A model generated the notes under the pieces. The model was given only the letters and a program-made list of their open reading frames with translations. It was not told the DNA's origin and did no database searches. 39,110 nt of DNA from positions 1-39,110 of the forward strand of contig JBBCJM010000062.1 of the NCBI GenBank assembly GCA_037190175.1, given 5' to 3'. Every line of letters begins with the position of its first letter. The first letter of the stretch is position 1. Positions 23,868 to 33,176 of the stretch are shown piece after piece. This DNA comes from JBBCJM01 sp037190175 (GTDB taxonomy: Bacteria > Pseudomonadota > Alphaproteobacteria > Rhodobacterales > Rhodobacteraceae). The position numbers and the translations under genes are program-made.

Positions 23868-25802
23868 ATGCGCACAGTCCTGGTTCTCGGGCCGTCGCAG
23901 TCCGGCAAGAGCACGCTCGTGGCCCGGCTGGCGGGGCAGGAGGGGCGGCCGGCCACCGCCGAGACGGCCGACCACCTGACGCTGACCGGGTTCTCCTTCA
24001 TGGACGACCCGTGGTGCGCCATCGAACTGGCGGGCGGCCCCGATTTCGCCGGCATGGCCGGCCCGGCGCTGATGGCGGCCGACGTGGCGGTGATCTGCGT
24101 GCCGCCCGACCCGGAGGCGGCGGTGCTGACCGCGCCCTATCTGCGGGCGGTGGAGGCCGCGGGCACCCCGGCGATGATCTTCGTCAACCGGATGGACGCG
24201 CCCGAGGGGCGGGTGCGCGACATCGTCTCGGCCCTGCAAGCCTATTCCGGCCATACCATCGTGCTGCGGCAGGTGCCGATGCGCGAGGGCGACCGGGTGG
24301 TGGGCGCGGTGGACCTGATCTCGGAACGCGCCTGGCGCTATCGCGAGGGGCAGCCCTCGCAACTGGTCGAGATCCCGCCCGACCTGCGGGATCGGGAGAT
24401 GGAGGCGCGCACGGAACTGCTGGAGCAGATGTCGGACTTCGACGAGAAGCTGCTGGAGGAGCTGATCGAGGACAGCCAGCCGCCCTCGGACGCGCTCTTC
24501 GCCATCGCCTCGCGCGAACTGGCCGATACCGTGCTGGTGCCGGTGTTCCTGGGCTCGGCCGCGCACCGCAACGGGATCACCCGGCTGATGAAGGCGCTGC
24601 GGCACGAGGCGCCGCATGTCGACCGGCTGGCGGCGCGGCTCAGCGATGGCGCGGCCCCGGTCGCGGTGGCCTTCCACGCCCGGATGCGCAAGCACCTGGG
24701 CAAGGTGGTGTTCCTGCGCGGTCTGGGGCCGGGCGTGGCGGCCGGGCAGCGGCTGGGCGGCGGCAACCTCGGCGGGCTCAATGCGGTGGGCGGCGGGGCG
24801 GGGCCCGACACGCTGGCCCCGGGCGAGGTGGCGCTGGCGGTGAAGTCCGACCACCTGTCCTCCGGCCATGCGCTGACCGCCGAGTCGATCCTGCCCCGCC
24901 CGGCCTGGGCCGAGGCGCCGGCGCCCATGCTCTCGCGCATCCTCACCCCCGGCAGCGACCGCGACGACGTGCGGCTCTCCGCCGCGCTGGCCCGGCTGGC
25001 CGAGACCGACCCGGCGCTGGCGCTGGACACCGCCGAGGAGGGCGGCCACCCGATCCTGCGCGCGCAGGGGCCGATGCACCTGCGTCGGGTGCTGGCCATG
25101 CTGGCCGAGGACTTCGGCGTGCCGGTGACCGACGCGCCCTGCGGCGGCAGCTTCCGCGAGACGGCGAGCCAGAAGGTCGAGGTGACCTATCGCCACCGCA
25201 AGCAGACCGGCGGCGCGGGGCAGTTCGCCGACGTGGCGATCACGCTGAAGCCGCTGGGCCGCGGCGAGGGCTTCGCCTTCGACGAGACGGTGAAGGGCGG
25301 CGCGGTGCCGCGCAACTACTTCGACGCGGTGGAGGCGGGGGCGGCCGATGCGCTGACCCGCGGGCCGCTGGGGTTCCGGGTGGTGGACGTGGGCGTGACA
25401 CTGACCGACGGCAAGCACCATGCGGTGGACAGTTCCGACCACGCCTTCCGCACCGCCGCCCGCCAGGCGGTGAAGGAGGCGCTGGAGAAGGCCGGGCCGG
25501 TGCTGCTGCAGGGCATCCTGCGCATCGCGGTGCATGTGCCCTCGGTCTGGTCGGGGCAGCTGATCCCGCTTTTCGCCACGCTGAAGGGGCAGGTGCTGGG
25601 CTTCGAGGCCGACCCGGGCCAGCGGGGGTGGGACGTGTTCCGCGCCCTGCTGCCCGCGGCGGGGGTGGACGAGTTGCAGCAGGCGCTGGCCGGCGCCACC
25701 CAGGGCACGGCCTGGTTCACCGCCGACTTCGACCATTTCGAGGAGCTTTACGGGCGCGAGGCCGAGGCGATCTCGAAATCGCGGCTGGCCACGGTGGGCT
25801 GA
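23868..25802 (+). CDS. Elongation factor G paralogue with degenerate GTPase domain
   Basis: This 644-residue protein aligns with EF-G throughout. The N-terminal G domain keeps the P-loop GPSQSGKS (8-15) and NRMD (107-110, G4). The switch I region is shortened, and G3 reads ELAGGPDF where EF-G has DTPGHVDF, so the Asp and the catalytic His are replaced (Gly57 in the His position). Domains III to V follow, including QKVEVTYRHRKQTGGAGQFADV in domain IV (key part TGGAGQFADV) and a C-terminal domain ending ELYGREAEAISKSR. It is shorter than true EF-G (about 700). A role in translocation is unlikely; ribosome-recycling-like or regulatory functions are possible but unknown. ATG 23868 has an AGGGGAGGAA Shine-Dalgarno sequence. 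Confidence 0.9.
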   Translation: MRTVLVLGPSQSGKSTLVARLAGQEGRPATAETADHLTLTGFSFMDDPWCAIELAGGPDFAGMAGPALMAADVAVICVPPDPEAAVLTAPYLRAVEAAGTPAMIFVNRMDAPEGRVRDIVSALQAYSGHTIVLRQVPMREGDRVVGAVDLISERAWRYREGQPSQLVEIPPDLRDREMEARTELLEQMSDFDEKLLEELIEDSQPPSDALFAIASRELADTVLVPVFLGSAAHRNGITRLMKALRHEAPHVDRLAARLSDGAAPVAVAFHARMRKHLGKVVFLRGLGPGVAAGQRLGGGNLGGLNAVGGGAGPDTLAPGEVALAVKSDHLSSGHALTAESILPRPAWAEAPAPMLSRILTPGSDRDDVRLSAALARLAETDPALALDTAEEGGHPILRAQGPMHLRRVLAMLAEDFGVPVTDAPCGGSFRETASQKVEVTYRHRKQTGGAGQFADVAITLKPLGRGEGFAFDETVKGGAVPRNYFDAVEAGAADALTRGPLGFRVVDVGVTLTDGKHHAVDSSDHAFRTAARQAVKEALEKAGPVLLQGILRIAVHVPSVWSGQLIPLFATLKGQVLGFEADPGQRGWDVFRALLPAAGVDELQQALAGATQGTAWFTADFDHFEELYGREAEAISKSRLATVG

Positions 25803-25803
25803 G

Positions 25804-25819
25804 CCTTCCGGCCGGAGGG
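25804..25819. terminator. Short G/C hairpin between convergent genes
   Basis: CCTTCCGG (25804-25811) followed by CCGGAGGG (25812-25819) forms a self-complementary stem with one G-T wobble, between the EF-G paralogue stop and the rppH stop. There is no T-run, so it is a weak candidate for bidirectional termination. Confidence 0.3.
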
Positions 25820-25823
25820 CCGG

Positions 25824-26300
25824 TCAGGCCAGATGCGGGCGGAAGGCGGCGATCACCTGTTCGTAGACCGCGCGCTTGAAGGGGACGATGCCGGCCACCA
25901 GGTCGTCGGCATCCACCCAGGCCCATTCCGAGAACTCGGGGTGGTCGGTGTCGATCCGCACCGCGCTGTCGGGGCCGTGGAAGCGGAACAGGAACCATTT
26001 CTGCTTCTGCCCGCGGTACTTGCCGCCCCAGACCTTGCCCAGAAGCTCGGGCGGCAGGTCGTAGGTCAGCCAGTCGGGCGTCTTGGCCACGAACTCCACC
26101 AGGTCGGGGGTGACCCCGGTCTCCTCGCGCAGCTCGCGCAGCGCCGCGGCCCGCGGCTTCTCGCCCTTGTCGATGCCACCCTGCGGCATCTGCCAGGCCG
26201 GGATCGGGCTGTCGATGCGGCGGCCGGCGAAGATCCGGCCGCCGGGGCCCATCAGCACCACCCCCACGCAGGGGCGCCAGGGCAGGTCTTCGGCGCGCAA
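25824..26300 (-). CDS. rppH: RNA pyrophosphohydrolase RppH (Nudix), TTG start
   Basis: RppH removes pyrophosphate from 5'-triphosphate mRNA ends and so opens RNA to RNase E decay. The 158-residue product contains a complete Nudix box, residues 41-63, with Gly41, Glu47, Arg55-Glu56, Glu59-Glu60 and Gly62. WQMPQGGID just before it and GQKQKWFLFRF later are RppH hallmarks. The start is unusual. The stop TAG of ctpA (26306-26304) is followed by ATC and then TTG at 26300, and no other in-frame start lies upstream of the first strand. TTG 26300 therefore seems to be used, coupled to ctpA termination; no clear Shine-Dalgarno sequence is seen. Confidence 0.92.
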   Translation of the reverse strand: MRAEDLPWRPCVGVVLMGPGGRIFAGRRIDSPIPAWQMPQGGIDKGEKPRAAALRELREETGVTPDLVEFVAKTPDWLTYDLPPELLGKVWGGKYRGQKQKWFLFRFHGPDSAVRIDTDHPEFSEWAWVDADDLVAGIVPFKRAVYEQVIAAFRPHLA

Positions 26301-26303
26301 GAT

Positions 26304-27650
<1,347 letters not shown>

Positions 27651-27659
27651 CTCGTGGTC

Positions 27660-28769
27660 CTATCCTCCAGGGGCGGCGAACCAGACGGCCGGATCTTCCG
27701 GCCGGGTGCCGCGTCGTATTTCGATATACAGGGTTTCGCTGTCGCGCACAGCCGCCGCATCCGCCCCGGGGGCAAAGCCGTCCTCGCCCGGCTCGATCCC
27801 GCCCATCAGCCCCAGCGCATCGCCGGCCGCCACCACGTCGCCCACCCCGCCATACACCGTGCCAAGGCCAGCGAGCACCACAAGATAGTCCTCGCCCGGC
27901 TCAAGAACCATCACATTTCCGTAGTCGAGCAGGGGGCCGACATAGCGGATGGTGCCCGCCGCGGGCGCGGTGACCAGGGCTTGCGGCCTTGTGGCCAGCG
28001 TCAGGCCGGGGCGGCGCACGCCCGCCGGATCGGCCTCGCCCGCCCGGCGCAGCAGGGTGCCGCGGGCGGGCAGGGGCAGCTGGCCCTTCAGGGTCGCGAA
28101 GCCGGGCAGGGCGGGCGCGCCGGCCGGCGCAAGGCCGGCGGCGAAGGCGTCCAGCGTCTCGGCCGCCGCCAGCAGCGCGGCCAGCGCCTGCGGATCCTCG
28201 GTCAGGCTGCGCGGCGGGGGCACGCGGTCGCCGATGGCCTGGCTCAGCGCGCTGCGGGCGGCCTGCACCCGCGCCAGCCCCTCGGTCAGCACCGCGGCCG
28301 AGGCGGTCTGCAGCGCGCGCAGGTCGCGCAGTTCGGCCAGTTCCCGGCGCAGCCGCTCGGCCTCGGCCTGCAGGCCGGGGGTGACCTCGGCCAGCAACAT
28401 CCCCGAGCGCACGGTGCCCAGCGGCCCCTGCGGATGCAGCAGCAGATGCGGCCCCGGCTGCGCCTCGATCTGGCTCAGCACGGCCAGCAGCTGGCTGATC
28501 TCCGCCCGGCGCGCCTCGAACTGGGCGGCCAGTTGCGTCTCGCGCAGCCGGGCCTGCCGCAGCGCCTCGCGCAGGGTGGCGAGGCCGGCCTCGTAGGCGC
28601 CAATGGTGCGGGTCAGCGCCGCCACCCGCTCGCGCGCCGCGGTGGCCTGGTCCAGCGCCGCAATCGCCGCCTGCAATTCGGCCGAGGCGCGGGCGGCGGC
28701 CTCGGCCACCGTCTCGGCCCCCGCGGGGGGGGCGAGGAACATGAGGGCCAGGAGCCCCGCGCGGATCAT
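27660..28769 (-). CDS. envC: Murein hydrolase activator EnvC-like (degenerate M23/LytM domain)
   Basis: The 369-residue protein has a signal peptide (MIRAGLLALMFLAPPAGA). A coiled-coil region rich in Ala, Glu, Arg and Leu follows (about 20-175), and the C-terminal domain has the LytM/M23 fold (about 255-369). The M23 domain lacks the zinc ligands: where active enzymes have the final LHFEIR, it reads LYIEIR, and the first His is absent too. That is what defines EnvC as an activator of amidases at the division site rather than a hydrolase. ATG 28769 overlaps the gpmI stop in ATGA. A longer upstream frame would overlap gpmI and is not supported. Confidence 0.9.
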   Translation of the reverse strand: MIRAGLLALMFLAPPAGAETVAEAAARASAELQAAIAALDQATAARERVAALTRTIGAYEAGLATLREALRQARLRETQLAAQFEARRAEISQLLAVLSQIEAQPGPHLLLHPQGPLGTVRSGMLLAEVTPGLQAEAERLRRELAELRDLRALQTASAAVLTEGLARVQAARSALSQAIGDRVPPPRSLTEDPQALAALLAAAETLDAFAAGLAPAGAPALPGFATLKGQLPLPARGTLLRRAGEADPAGVRRPGLTLATRPQALVTAPAAGTIRYVGPLLDYGNVMVLEPGEDYLVVLAGLGTVYGGVGDVVAAGDALGLMGGIEPGEDGFAPGADAAAVRDSETLYIEIRRGTRPEDPAVWFAAPGG

Positions 28770-30289
28770 GCGATCAGGCTCTGCCCGGTCATCTCGGGCG
28801 GCTGGGGGACGCGCATCAGCGCCAGCAGGGTGGGAGCGAGGTCGGCCAGCCTGCCGTCGCGCAGCGTGGCCCCGGGGGGGCCGCCCACCAGCACCACCGG
28901 CACCGGGTTGGTGGTATGCGCGGTATGCGGGCCGCCGGTCACCGGATCCACCATCACCTCGCAATTGCCGTGGTCGGCGCAGACGACCATCGCGCCGCCC
29001 GCTGCCCTGAGCGCCTCCAGCGCCCGGCCCAGCCCGCGGTCCACCGCCTCGCAGGCCAGCATGGCGGCGGGCAGGCTGCCGGTATGGCCCACCATGTCGG
29101 GGTTGGCGTAGTTGACCACGATCAGGTCGAAGCCCTGCCCGATCGCCGCCACCAGCCGGTCGCTGACCTCCTCGGCCGCCATCTCGGGTTGCAGGTCATA
29201 GGTGGCGACCTTGGGCGAGGGGGCCATGTAGCGTTCTTCCCCCGCGAAGGGCGTCTCCCGCCCCCCGTTCAGGAAAAAGGTGACATGGGGGTATTTCTCG
29301 GTCTCCGCCAGCCGGAACTGCCGCAGGCCCCGCGCGGCCACCCATTCGCCCAGGGTGTTGCGGATGTCCTGCTTGGGATAGGCGGTGGTCATGTAGGCGT
29401 CATGCGCCGCGGAATAGTCCACCATCCCCAGCCGCGCCGCCCAGAGCGGCCTTTTGCCCGGGTCGAAGGCGGTGAAGCCGGGGTCGCCCAGCGCCGCCAG
29501 GATCTCCCGCGCCCGGTCGGCGCGGAAGTTCAGGCAGAACAGCCCGTCGCCGTCCCTCGCCCCCTGGTAGCCGCCGATGACGGTGGGGGCCACGAACTCG
29601 TCGGTCTCCCCGCGCCCCTGCGCCTCGGAGAGCGCGGTGAGCGGATCCGCCGCCCGCTCCCCCTCGCCCCGCACCAGCGCGGCGAAGGCGCGCGCCACCC
29701 GGTCCCAGCGGTTGTCGCGGTCCATCGCCCAGTAGCGCCCGGTCACCGTGGCCACCCTTGCGCCCACCGGCAGGGCCGCCAGCAGTTGCTCCACATAGCC
29801 CGGCGCGCTGGTGGGCGGCACATCGCGCCCGTCGGTGATCGCATGGATCCAGACCGGCACGCCCGCCGCGGTGATCGCCCGCGCGGCCTCGATCAGATGC
29901 GCGATATGGCCGTGCACCCCCCCGTCCGACACCACCCCCATCAGATGCGCCGCCCCGCCCGAGGCGCGCAGCGCGGCGATGAAGGCGGTGAGCCCCGGGT
30001 TGCGGCGGAAGGCTCCGGTCTCGATGGCCAGGTCGATGGCGCCCAGATCCATCGCCACCACCCGCCCGGCGCCGATATTGGTATGCCCGACCTCGGAGTT
30101 GCCCATCTGCCCGCCGGGCAGCCCCACCTCCGGCCCGTGGGTCACCAGCGTGGCGTGCGGGCACTCGGCCATGATCCGGTCGAAGTTCGGCGTATGCGCC
30201 ACCGCCGGGGCATTGGCCATCCGGCTGGCCGACAGGCCCCAGCCGTCGAGGATGCACAGGACCACGGGCTTCGGGGCGGGATCGGACAT
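28766..30289 (-). CDS. gpmI: 2,3-bisphosphoglycerate-independent phosphoglycerate mutase GpmI
   Basis: GpmI interconverts 3- and 2-phosphoglycerate in glycolysis using two Mn2+ and a phosphoserine intermediate. The 507-residue product is full length. Key parts are LCILDGWG (Asp15), the nucleophile Ser65 in GGQMGNSEVGHTNIG, VSDGGVHGH, ITDGRDVPPTS and, near the C-terminus, VCADHGNCE and GPHTAHTTNPVP. ATG 30289 has a GAGGAAG Shine-Dalgarno sequence and a candidate promoter 26 to 54 bases upstream. It is the first gene of gpmI-envC-ctpA-rppH, with short or overlapping junctions throughout. Confidence 0.97.
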   Translation of the reverse strand: MSDPAPKPVVLCILDGWGLSASRMANAPAVAHTPNFDRIMAECPHATLVTHGPEVGLPGGQMGNSEVGHTNIGAGRVVAMDLGAIDLAIETGAFRRNPGLTAFIAALRASGGAAHLMGVVSDGGVHGHIAHLIEAARAITAAGVPVWIHAITDGRDVPPTSAPGYVEQLLAALPVGARVATVTGRYWAMDRDNRWDRVARAFAALVRGEGERAADPLTALSEAQGRGETDEFVAPTVIGGYQGARDGDGLFCLNFRADRAREILAALGDPGFTAFDPGKRPLWAARLGMVDYSAAHDAYMTTAYPKQDIRNTLGEWVAARGLRQFRLAETEKYPHVTFFLNGGRETPFAGEERYMAPSPKVATYDLQPEMAAEEVSDRLVAAIGQGFDLIVVNYANPDMVGHTGSLPAAMLACEAVDRGLGRALEALRAAGGAMVVCADHGNCEVMVDPVTGGPHTAHTTNPVPVVLVGGPPGATLRDGRLADLAPTLLALMRVPQPPEMTGQSLIA

Positions 30290-30314
30290 TCGGGCTTCCT
30301 CGGCTTGCGGCCCC

Positions 30315-30343
30315 GTTCTATGCCGCGGGGGCGCGGCGGGCAA
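30315..30343 (-). promoter_or_regulatory. Putative promoter for the gpmI-envC-ctpA-rppH unit
   Basis: On the minus strand TTGCCC (30343-30338) and TAGAAC (30320-30315) are 17 bases apart, each matching four of six consensus positions, and the gpmI ATG follows 25 bases later. The element fills most of the 64-base divergent gap. Confidence 0.42.
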
Positions 30344-30353
30344 CGGGGGCGGG

Positions 30354-30827
30354 ATGCAGGGGACGGCGGAGATCTCGGCCTGCGGCCGCTGGCGGTTCCG
30401 GCTGACGCGGCGCTGGGGGCCGGGGCCGGCGGTGGCCTTCGTGCTGCTGAACCCCTCGGTGGCCGATGCCGAGCGCGACGACCCCACCCTGCGCCGCTGC
30501 ATCGGGCTGGCGCGGGACCGGGGCGCGGGCGGGCTGGTGGTGGCGAACCTCTTCGCCTGGCGCGCGACCGACCCCGGGGCGTTGCGCGCGGCCGGGGATC
30601 CGGTGGGGCCGGGCAACGACGCTTTCATCCTCGATGCGGCGCAGGAGGCGGGCGACGCGATCTGCGGCTGGGGCGCGGGCGGCGCCCTGCACGGCCGGGG
30701 AGAGCGGGTGGCGGCCATGCTGCGGGAGGCCGGCGTTCCCCTCTGGCACCTCGGCCTGACCAAGGGCTGCCAGCCGCGCCATCCGCTCTATCTCCCCGCC
30801 GGCACCCTTCCGCTGCGCTGGAGCTGA
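30354..30827 (+). CDS. DUF1643 domain protein
   Basis: This is a 157-residue cytoplasmic protein of unknown function. The diagnostic DUF1643 stretch is present: VAFVLLNPSVADAERDDPTL at residues ~27-46 (core LNPSVAD), followed by CIGLARDRGAGGLVVANLF and the sequence WRATDP. Later GNDAFILDAA, GWGAGGAL and LGLTKGCQPRHPLYL also match the domain. Family members are sometimes linked to mobile elements or housekeeping loci; no reaction is known. ATG 30354 follows a G-rich leader and starts the typical N-terminus. It is divergent from gpmI and may share its control region. Confidence 0.88.
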   Translation: MQGTAEISACGRWRFRLTRRWGPGPAVAFVLLNPSVADAERDDPTLRRCIGLARDRGAGGLVVANLFAWRATDPGALRAAGDPVGPGNDAFILDAAQEAGDAICGWGAGGALHGRGERVAAMLREAGVPLWHLGLTKGCQPRHPLYLPAGTLPLRWS

Positions 30828-30938
30828 CAGAAATCGGGCCGCCGGCGCGGAATGGCTCGTTGCCGGCCTTTCCGCTTGAGCCGGCCGCCCGGCTGGTCAA
30901 GGCTCGGGCCGTCACGCCAGCACAAGGCCGCTCCGACC

Positions 30939-31289
30939 ATGTTTGCCGATCATGATGCCTACATAGCCGCGGCCCCTGAAGAGCTCCGCCCCCTGCTGGT
31001 CCGGTTGCGCGCCCAGCTTGCGCGGGCATTGCCCGACGCCGAGGAAGTCATCGCCTACAAGATGCCGGGTTTCAGGATCGGACAGTCCATCGTCGCGGGT
31101 TATGCCGCGTTCAGCAGGCAATGCGGCCTCTATCTGGCTCCCTCCGCCATCGAGGCGCACGCCGGGGACATTGCCGCGGCCGGGCTCAAGGCCACCAAGA
31201 CCGGCGTCACCTTCTCGCCGGGCCGGCCGATCCCCGACGAACTCGTCAGGAAACTCGCCCTGGCTTCCAGAAGGGATCAGGAGCTCTGA
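30939..31289 (+). CDS. DUF1801-like (YdhG/Fra-fold) small protein
   Basis: The 116-residue protein fits the DUF1801 or YdhG-like fold: an N-terminal helix pair ending LPDAEEVIAYKMPGFRIG, strand-rich middle with CGLYLAPSAIE, then GVTFSPGRPIPDELVRKLAL at the C-terminus. Members include iron-chaperone-like proteins, but the true role is unknown. Codon use differs from the neighbours: TTT, ATA, TTG, GCA, GGA, CAA and AGG occur in this short gene, and G+C is visibly lower, which suggests transfer. I start at ATG 30939 because it begins the conserved FADHDAY-type N-terminus; the Shine-Dalgarno sequence is weak (AAGG). Confidence 0.85.
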   Translation: MFADHDAYIAAAPEELRPLLVRLRAQLARALPDAEEVIAYKMPGFRIGQSIVAGYAAFSRQCGLYLAPSAIEAHAGDIAAAGLKATKTGVTFSPGRPIPDELVRKLALASRRDQEL

Positions 31290-31369
31290 GAGCCCGTCGG
31301 TAAGGCAGCCTCCGGGCCCTTGCGCCGCCGCGGCCGCCCGGCGCAGGCTGCCGCGCGGGGAGGACTGCC

Positions 31370-32263
31370 ATGGACGCGACGATTCCCGGCTTTGCCCGCC
31401 GCCTGATCCCCGGCGACGGCGTGATGCTCTCGGTGCAGGAGGCGGGCGAGGGGCCGGCGCTGATCCTGCTGCACGGATTCCCTCAGAACGGCATGTGCTG
31501 GTCGCGGGTGGCCCCGGATTTCGCCCGCCGCCACCGGGTGATCGTGCCCGACCTGCGCGGCTATGGCGGCAGCGAGGCCCCGCCGGACGACCCCGGCCAT
31601 ACCGCCTATTCCAAGCGGCAGATGGCGCGCGACGTGGTGGCGCTGATGGACCGGCTGGGGGTGGAGCGCGCCGATGTGCTGGGCCACGACCGCGGGGCGC
31701 GGGTGGCCTATCGGCTGGCGCTGGACCACCCTGAGAGGCTCGGCCGGCTGGGCATCATCGAGATCGCCACCACCGCGGACTACTGGGCGCATTGGGATGC
31801 CGGGATGGCGATGGCGGCCTGGCACTGGACCTTCCTCGCCCAGCCCGCGCCGCTGCCCGAGACCATGATCGGCGCCGATCCGGTGGGGGTGGTGGAATGG
31901 TTCCTGACGGCCTGGACGCTGGGCCGCTCGCTGGACGTGTTCCCCCCGCTGGCCTTGGAGACCTATCGCGCCCAGGCCCGTGCGCCGGCGCGCATCCATG
32001 CGATGTGCGCGGATTATCGCGCCGGGGCCACCACCGACCGCGCGGCGGACGAGGAAGACCGCGCCGCCGGCCGCCGGATCGCCGCGCCCTTGATGTTCCT
32101 CTGGGGCCGGCACGGCTTTCCCGCCCGCACCGGCGACCCCGCGGCGCTGTGGCGGGCCTGGGCCGACGACGTGCGGGACGCCAGCTGCGAGAGCGGGCAT
32201 TTCGTGATGGAAGAGGCGCCCGGGGCGGTGCTGGACACCTTCGGCCCGTTCTTCGCGGAGTGA
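31370..32263 (+). CDS. Alpha/beta hydrolase of the fluoroacetate/haloacetate dehalogenase family
   Basis: This 297-residue protein matches haloacetate dehalogenases residue by residue. The nucleophile is Asp107 in GHDRGAR, carboxylate-binding Arg108 and Arg111 follow, the halide pocket is His152, Trp153 and Tyr216 (WHW and DYRAG), and the base is His277 in SGHFVMEE. All are offset by exactly three from the Rhodopseudomonas palustris enzyme RPA1163 (110, 111, 114, 155, 156, 219, 280), from memory. The acid residue, Asp134 there, is Glu131 here. The enzyme would cleave C-F or C-Cl bonds by ester formation and hydrolysis, but many homologues act on other substrates. ATG 31370 has a GGGGAGGA Shine-Dalgarno sequence. 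Confidence 0.88.
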   Translation: MDATIPGFARRLIPGDGVMLSVQEAGEGPALILLHGFPQNGMCWSRVAPDFARRHRVIVPDLRGYGGSEAPPDDPGHTAYSKRQMARDVVALMDRLGVERADVLGHDRGARVAYRLALDHPERLGRLGIIEIATTADYWAHWDAGMAMAAWHWTFLAQPAPLPETMIGADPVGVVEWFLTAWTLGRSLDVFPPLALETYRAQARAPARIHAMCADYRAGATTDRAADEEDRAAGRRIAAPLMFLWGRHGFPARTGDPAALWRAWADDVRDASCESGHFVMEEAPGAVLDTFGPFFAE

Positions 32264-32281
32264 TCGCGGAGCCGCGTGCCG

Positions 32282-32349
32282 CCGGAGTTTTCGAAAACTC
32301 CGGTCCGGGGCCTTTGAAGGCTCCGCCCCGATTTCTTCAAAGAAATCGG
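32282..32349. terminator. Tandem palindromic hairpins, likely bidirectional terminator
   Basis: Between two convergent genes lie a perfect 22-bp palindrome centred on TTTTCGAAAA (32282-32303) and, after a short G+C-rich stem, a second palindrome with 10-bp arms CCGATTTCTT / AAGAAATCGG (32328-32349). Stems with A/T-rich tips in a G+C-rich genome are typical of factor-independent termination in both directions. Confidence 0.65.
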
Positions 32350-32354
32350 AAGCT

Positions 32355-33176
32355 TCACGCCGCCAGCCCCTCCGGCACCAGCCGCATCAGCGAGAGATCC
32401 AGCCCCCCGCCGCGGGCCACGATGGCCAGCGGCTGGCCGTCCAGCAGGATGGTGGCCTCGCCCGTCGCCTCGTCCCGCAGCAGGCCGAGCTGCGGGGCCG
32501 GGTGGTGGCCCGCGTCATAGACCACCAGGATCTCGTCCGCGGCCGGGTCGAAATCGGCGATCCGGGCGGGCGGGTTGCCCGCCAGCCAGTCGCTGTCCGA
32601 CGCCTCGCCTGCCTCCGGGTCGGTGGAGACATAGGACCCCGGCTCCTCCCATTCGTCTCCCCGCGCCCCGCCGGGCGGGCCGGCGCCTCCGGGCGCGGGT
32701 CCGCCGGGATCGCCGGGGGCGACGGGCGTGGCCTCGTCGGAGACATAAGGCCCGGGTTCTTCCCATTCGTCGCCCCGCGGGCCGCCGGGCAGGCCGGGCC
32801 CCCCGGGCGCTGCCCCGCCCGGATCGCCCGGCGCGACGGGGGTGGTCTCGTCGGAGACATGGGGCCCGGGTTCCTCCCACTCGTCGCCGCGGGCGCCGCC
32901 GGCCGGATCGGGGGCCGGCGCCCAGAGCGGCGGCGCGCCGGGATCGCCCAGCGCGATGTCCAGAAGATCGCCGCCGGCCCCGGCCGTGGCGAAGGGGGGC
33001 GGGGGATCGGCCCCTTCCTCCTGCGCGTCCTCCTCGCCCTCGTCGGCGGTCCTGAGACCCGTCATGACCGCATCGGCCGCCAGACCGGCGGCCAGCGCCC
33101 CCAGCACACCCAGAAAGAACCACACGGCACAGAACCCCCTGGCCAGAACCCCCAAGGCCCCTCGCGCGTCGACCAT
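32355..33176 (-). CDS. Unrecognised membrane-anchored protein with 38-residue acidic repeats
   Basis: I do not recognise this 273-residue protein as a whole. The N-terminus has one hydrophobic segment (about residues 17-37), then an acidic linker. Residues 95-184 are 2.4 copies of a 38-residue repeat starting RGDEWEEPG and rich in Pro, Gly, Asp and Glu. The last ~75 residues are compact and beta-rich: IADFDPAADEILVVYD, then ATILLDGQPLAIVARG. The last part reminds me of C-terminal modules of RTX/calcium-binding proteins of Rhodobacteraceae, but no RTX nonapeptides or type I export genes are seen here. I start at ATG 33176, which gives the membrane segment; the Shine-Dalgarno sequence is weak, so the start is uncertain. 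Confidence 0.7.
   Translation of the reverse strand: MVDARGALGVLARGFCAVWFFLGVLGALAAGLAADAVMTGLRTADEGEEDAQEEGADPPPPFATAGAGGDLLDIALGDPGAPPLWAPAPDPAGGARGDEWEEPGPHVSDETTPVAPGDPGGAAPGGPGLPGGPRGDEWEEPGPYVSDEATPVAPGDPGGPAPGGAGPPGGARGDEWEEPGSYVSTDPEAGEASDSDWLAGNPPARIADFDPAADEILVVYDAGHHPAPQLGLLRDEATGEATILLDGQPLAIVARGGGLDLSLMRLVPEGLAA
32625..32894 (-). repeat. 114-bp in-frame tandem repeat, about 2.4 copies
   Basis: Two full units (32781-32894 and 32667-32780) and a partial third (32625-32666) encode the acidic 38-residue repeat of the membrane-anchored protein. The two full units differ mainly at synonymous sites and at a few residues, and the third diverges after 14 residues. Confidence 0.85.
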
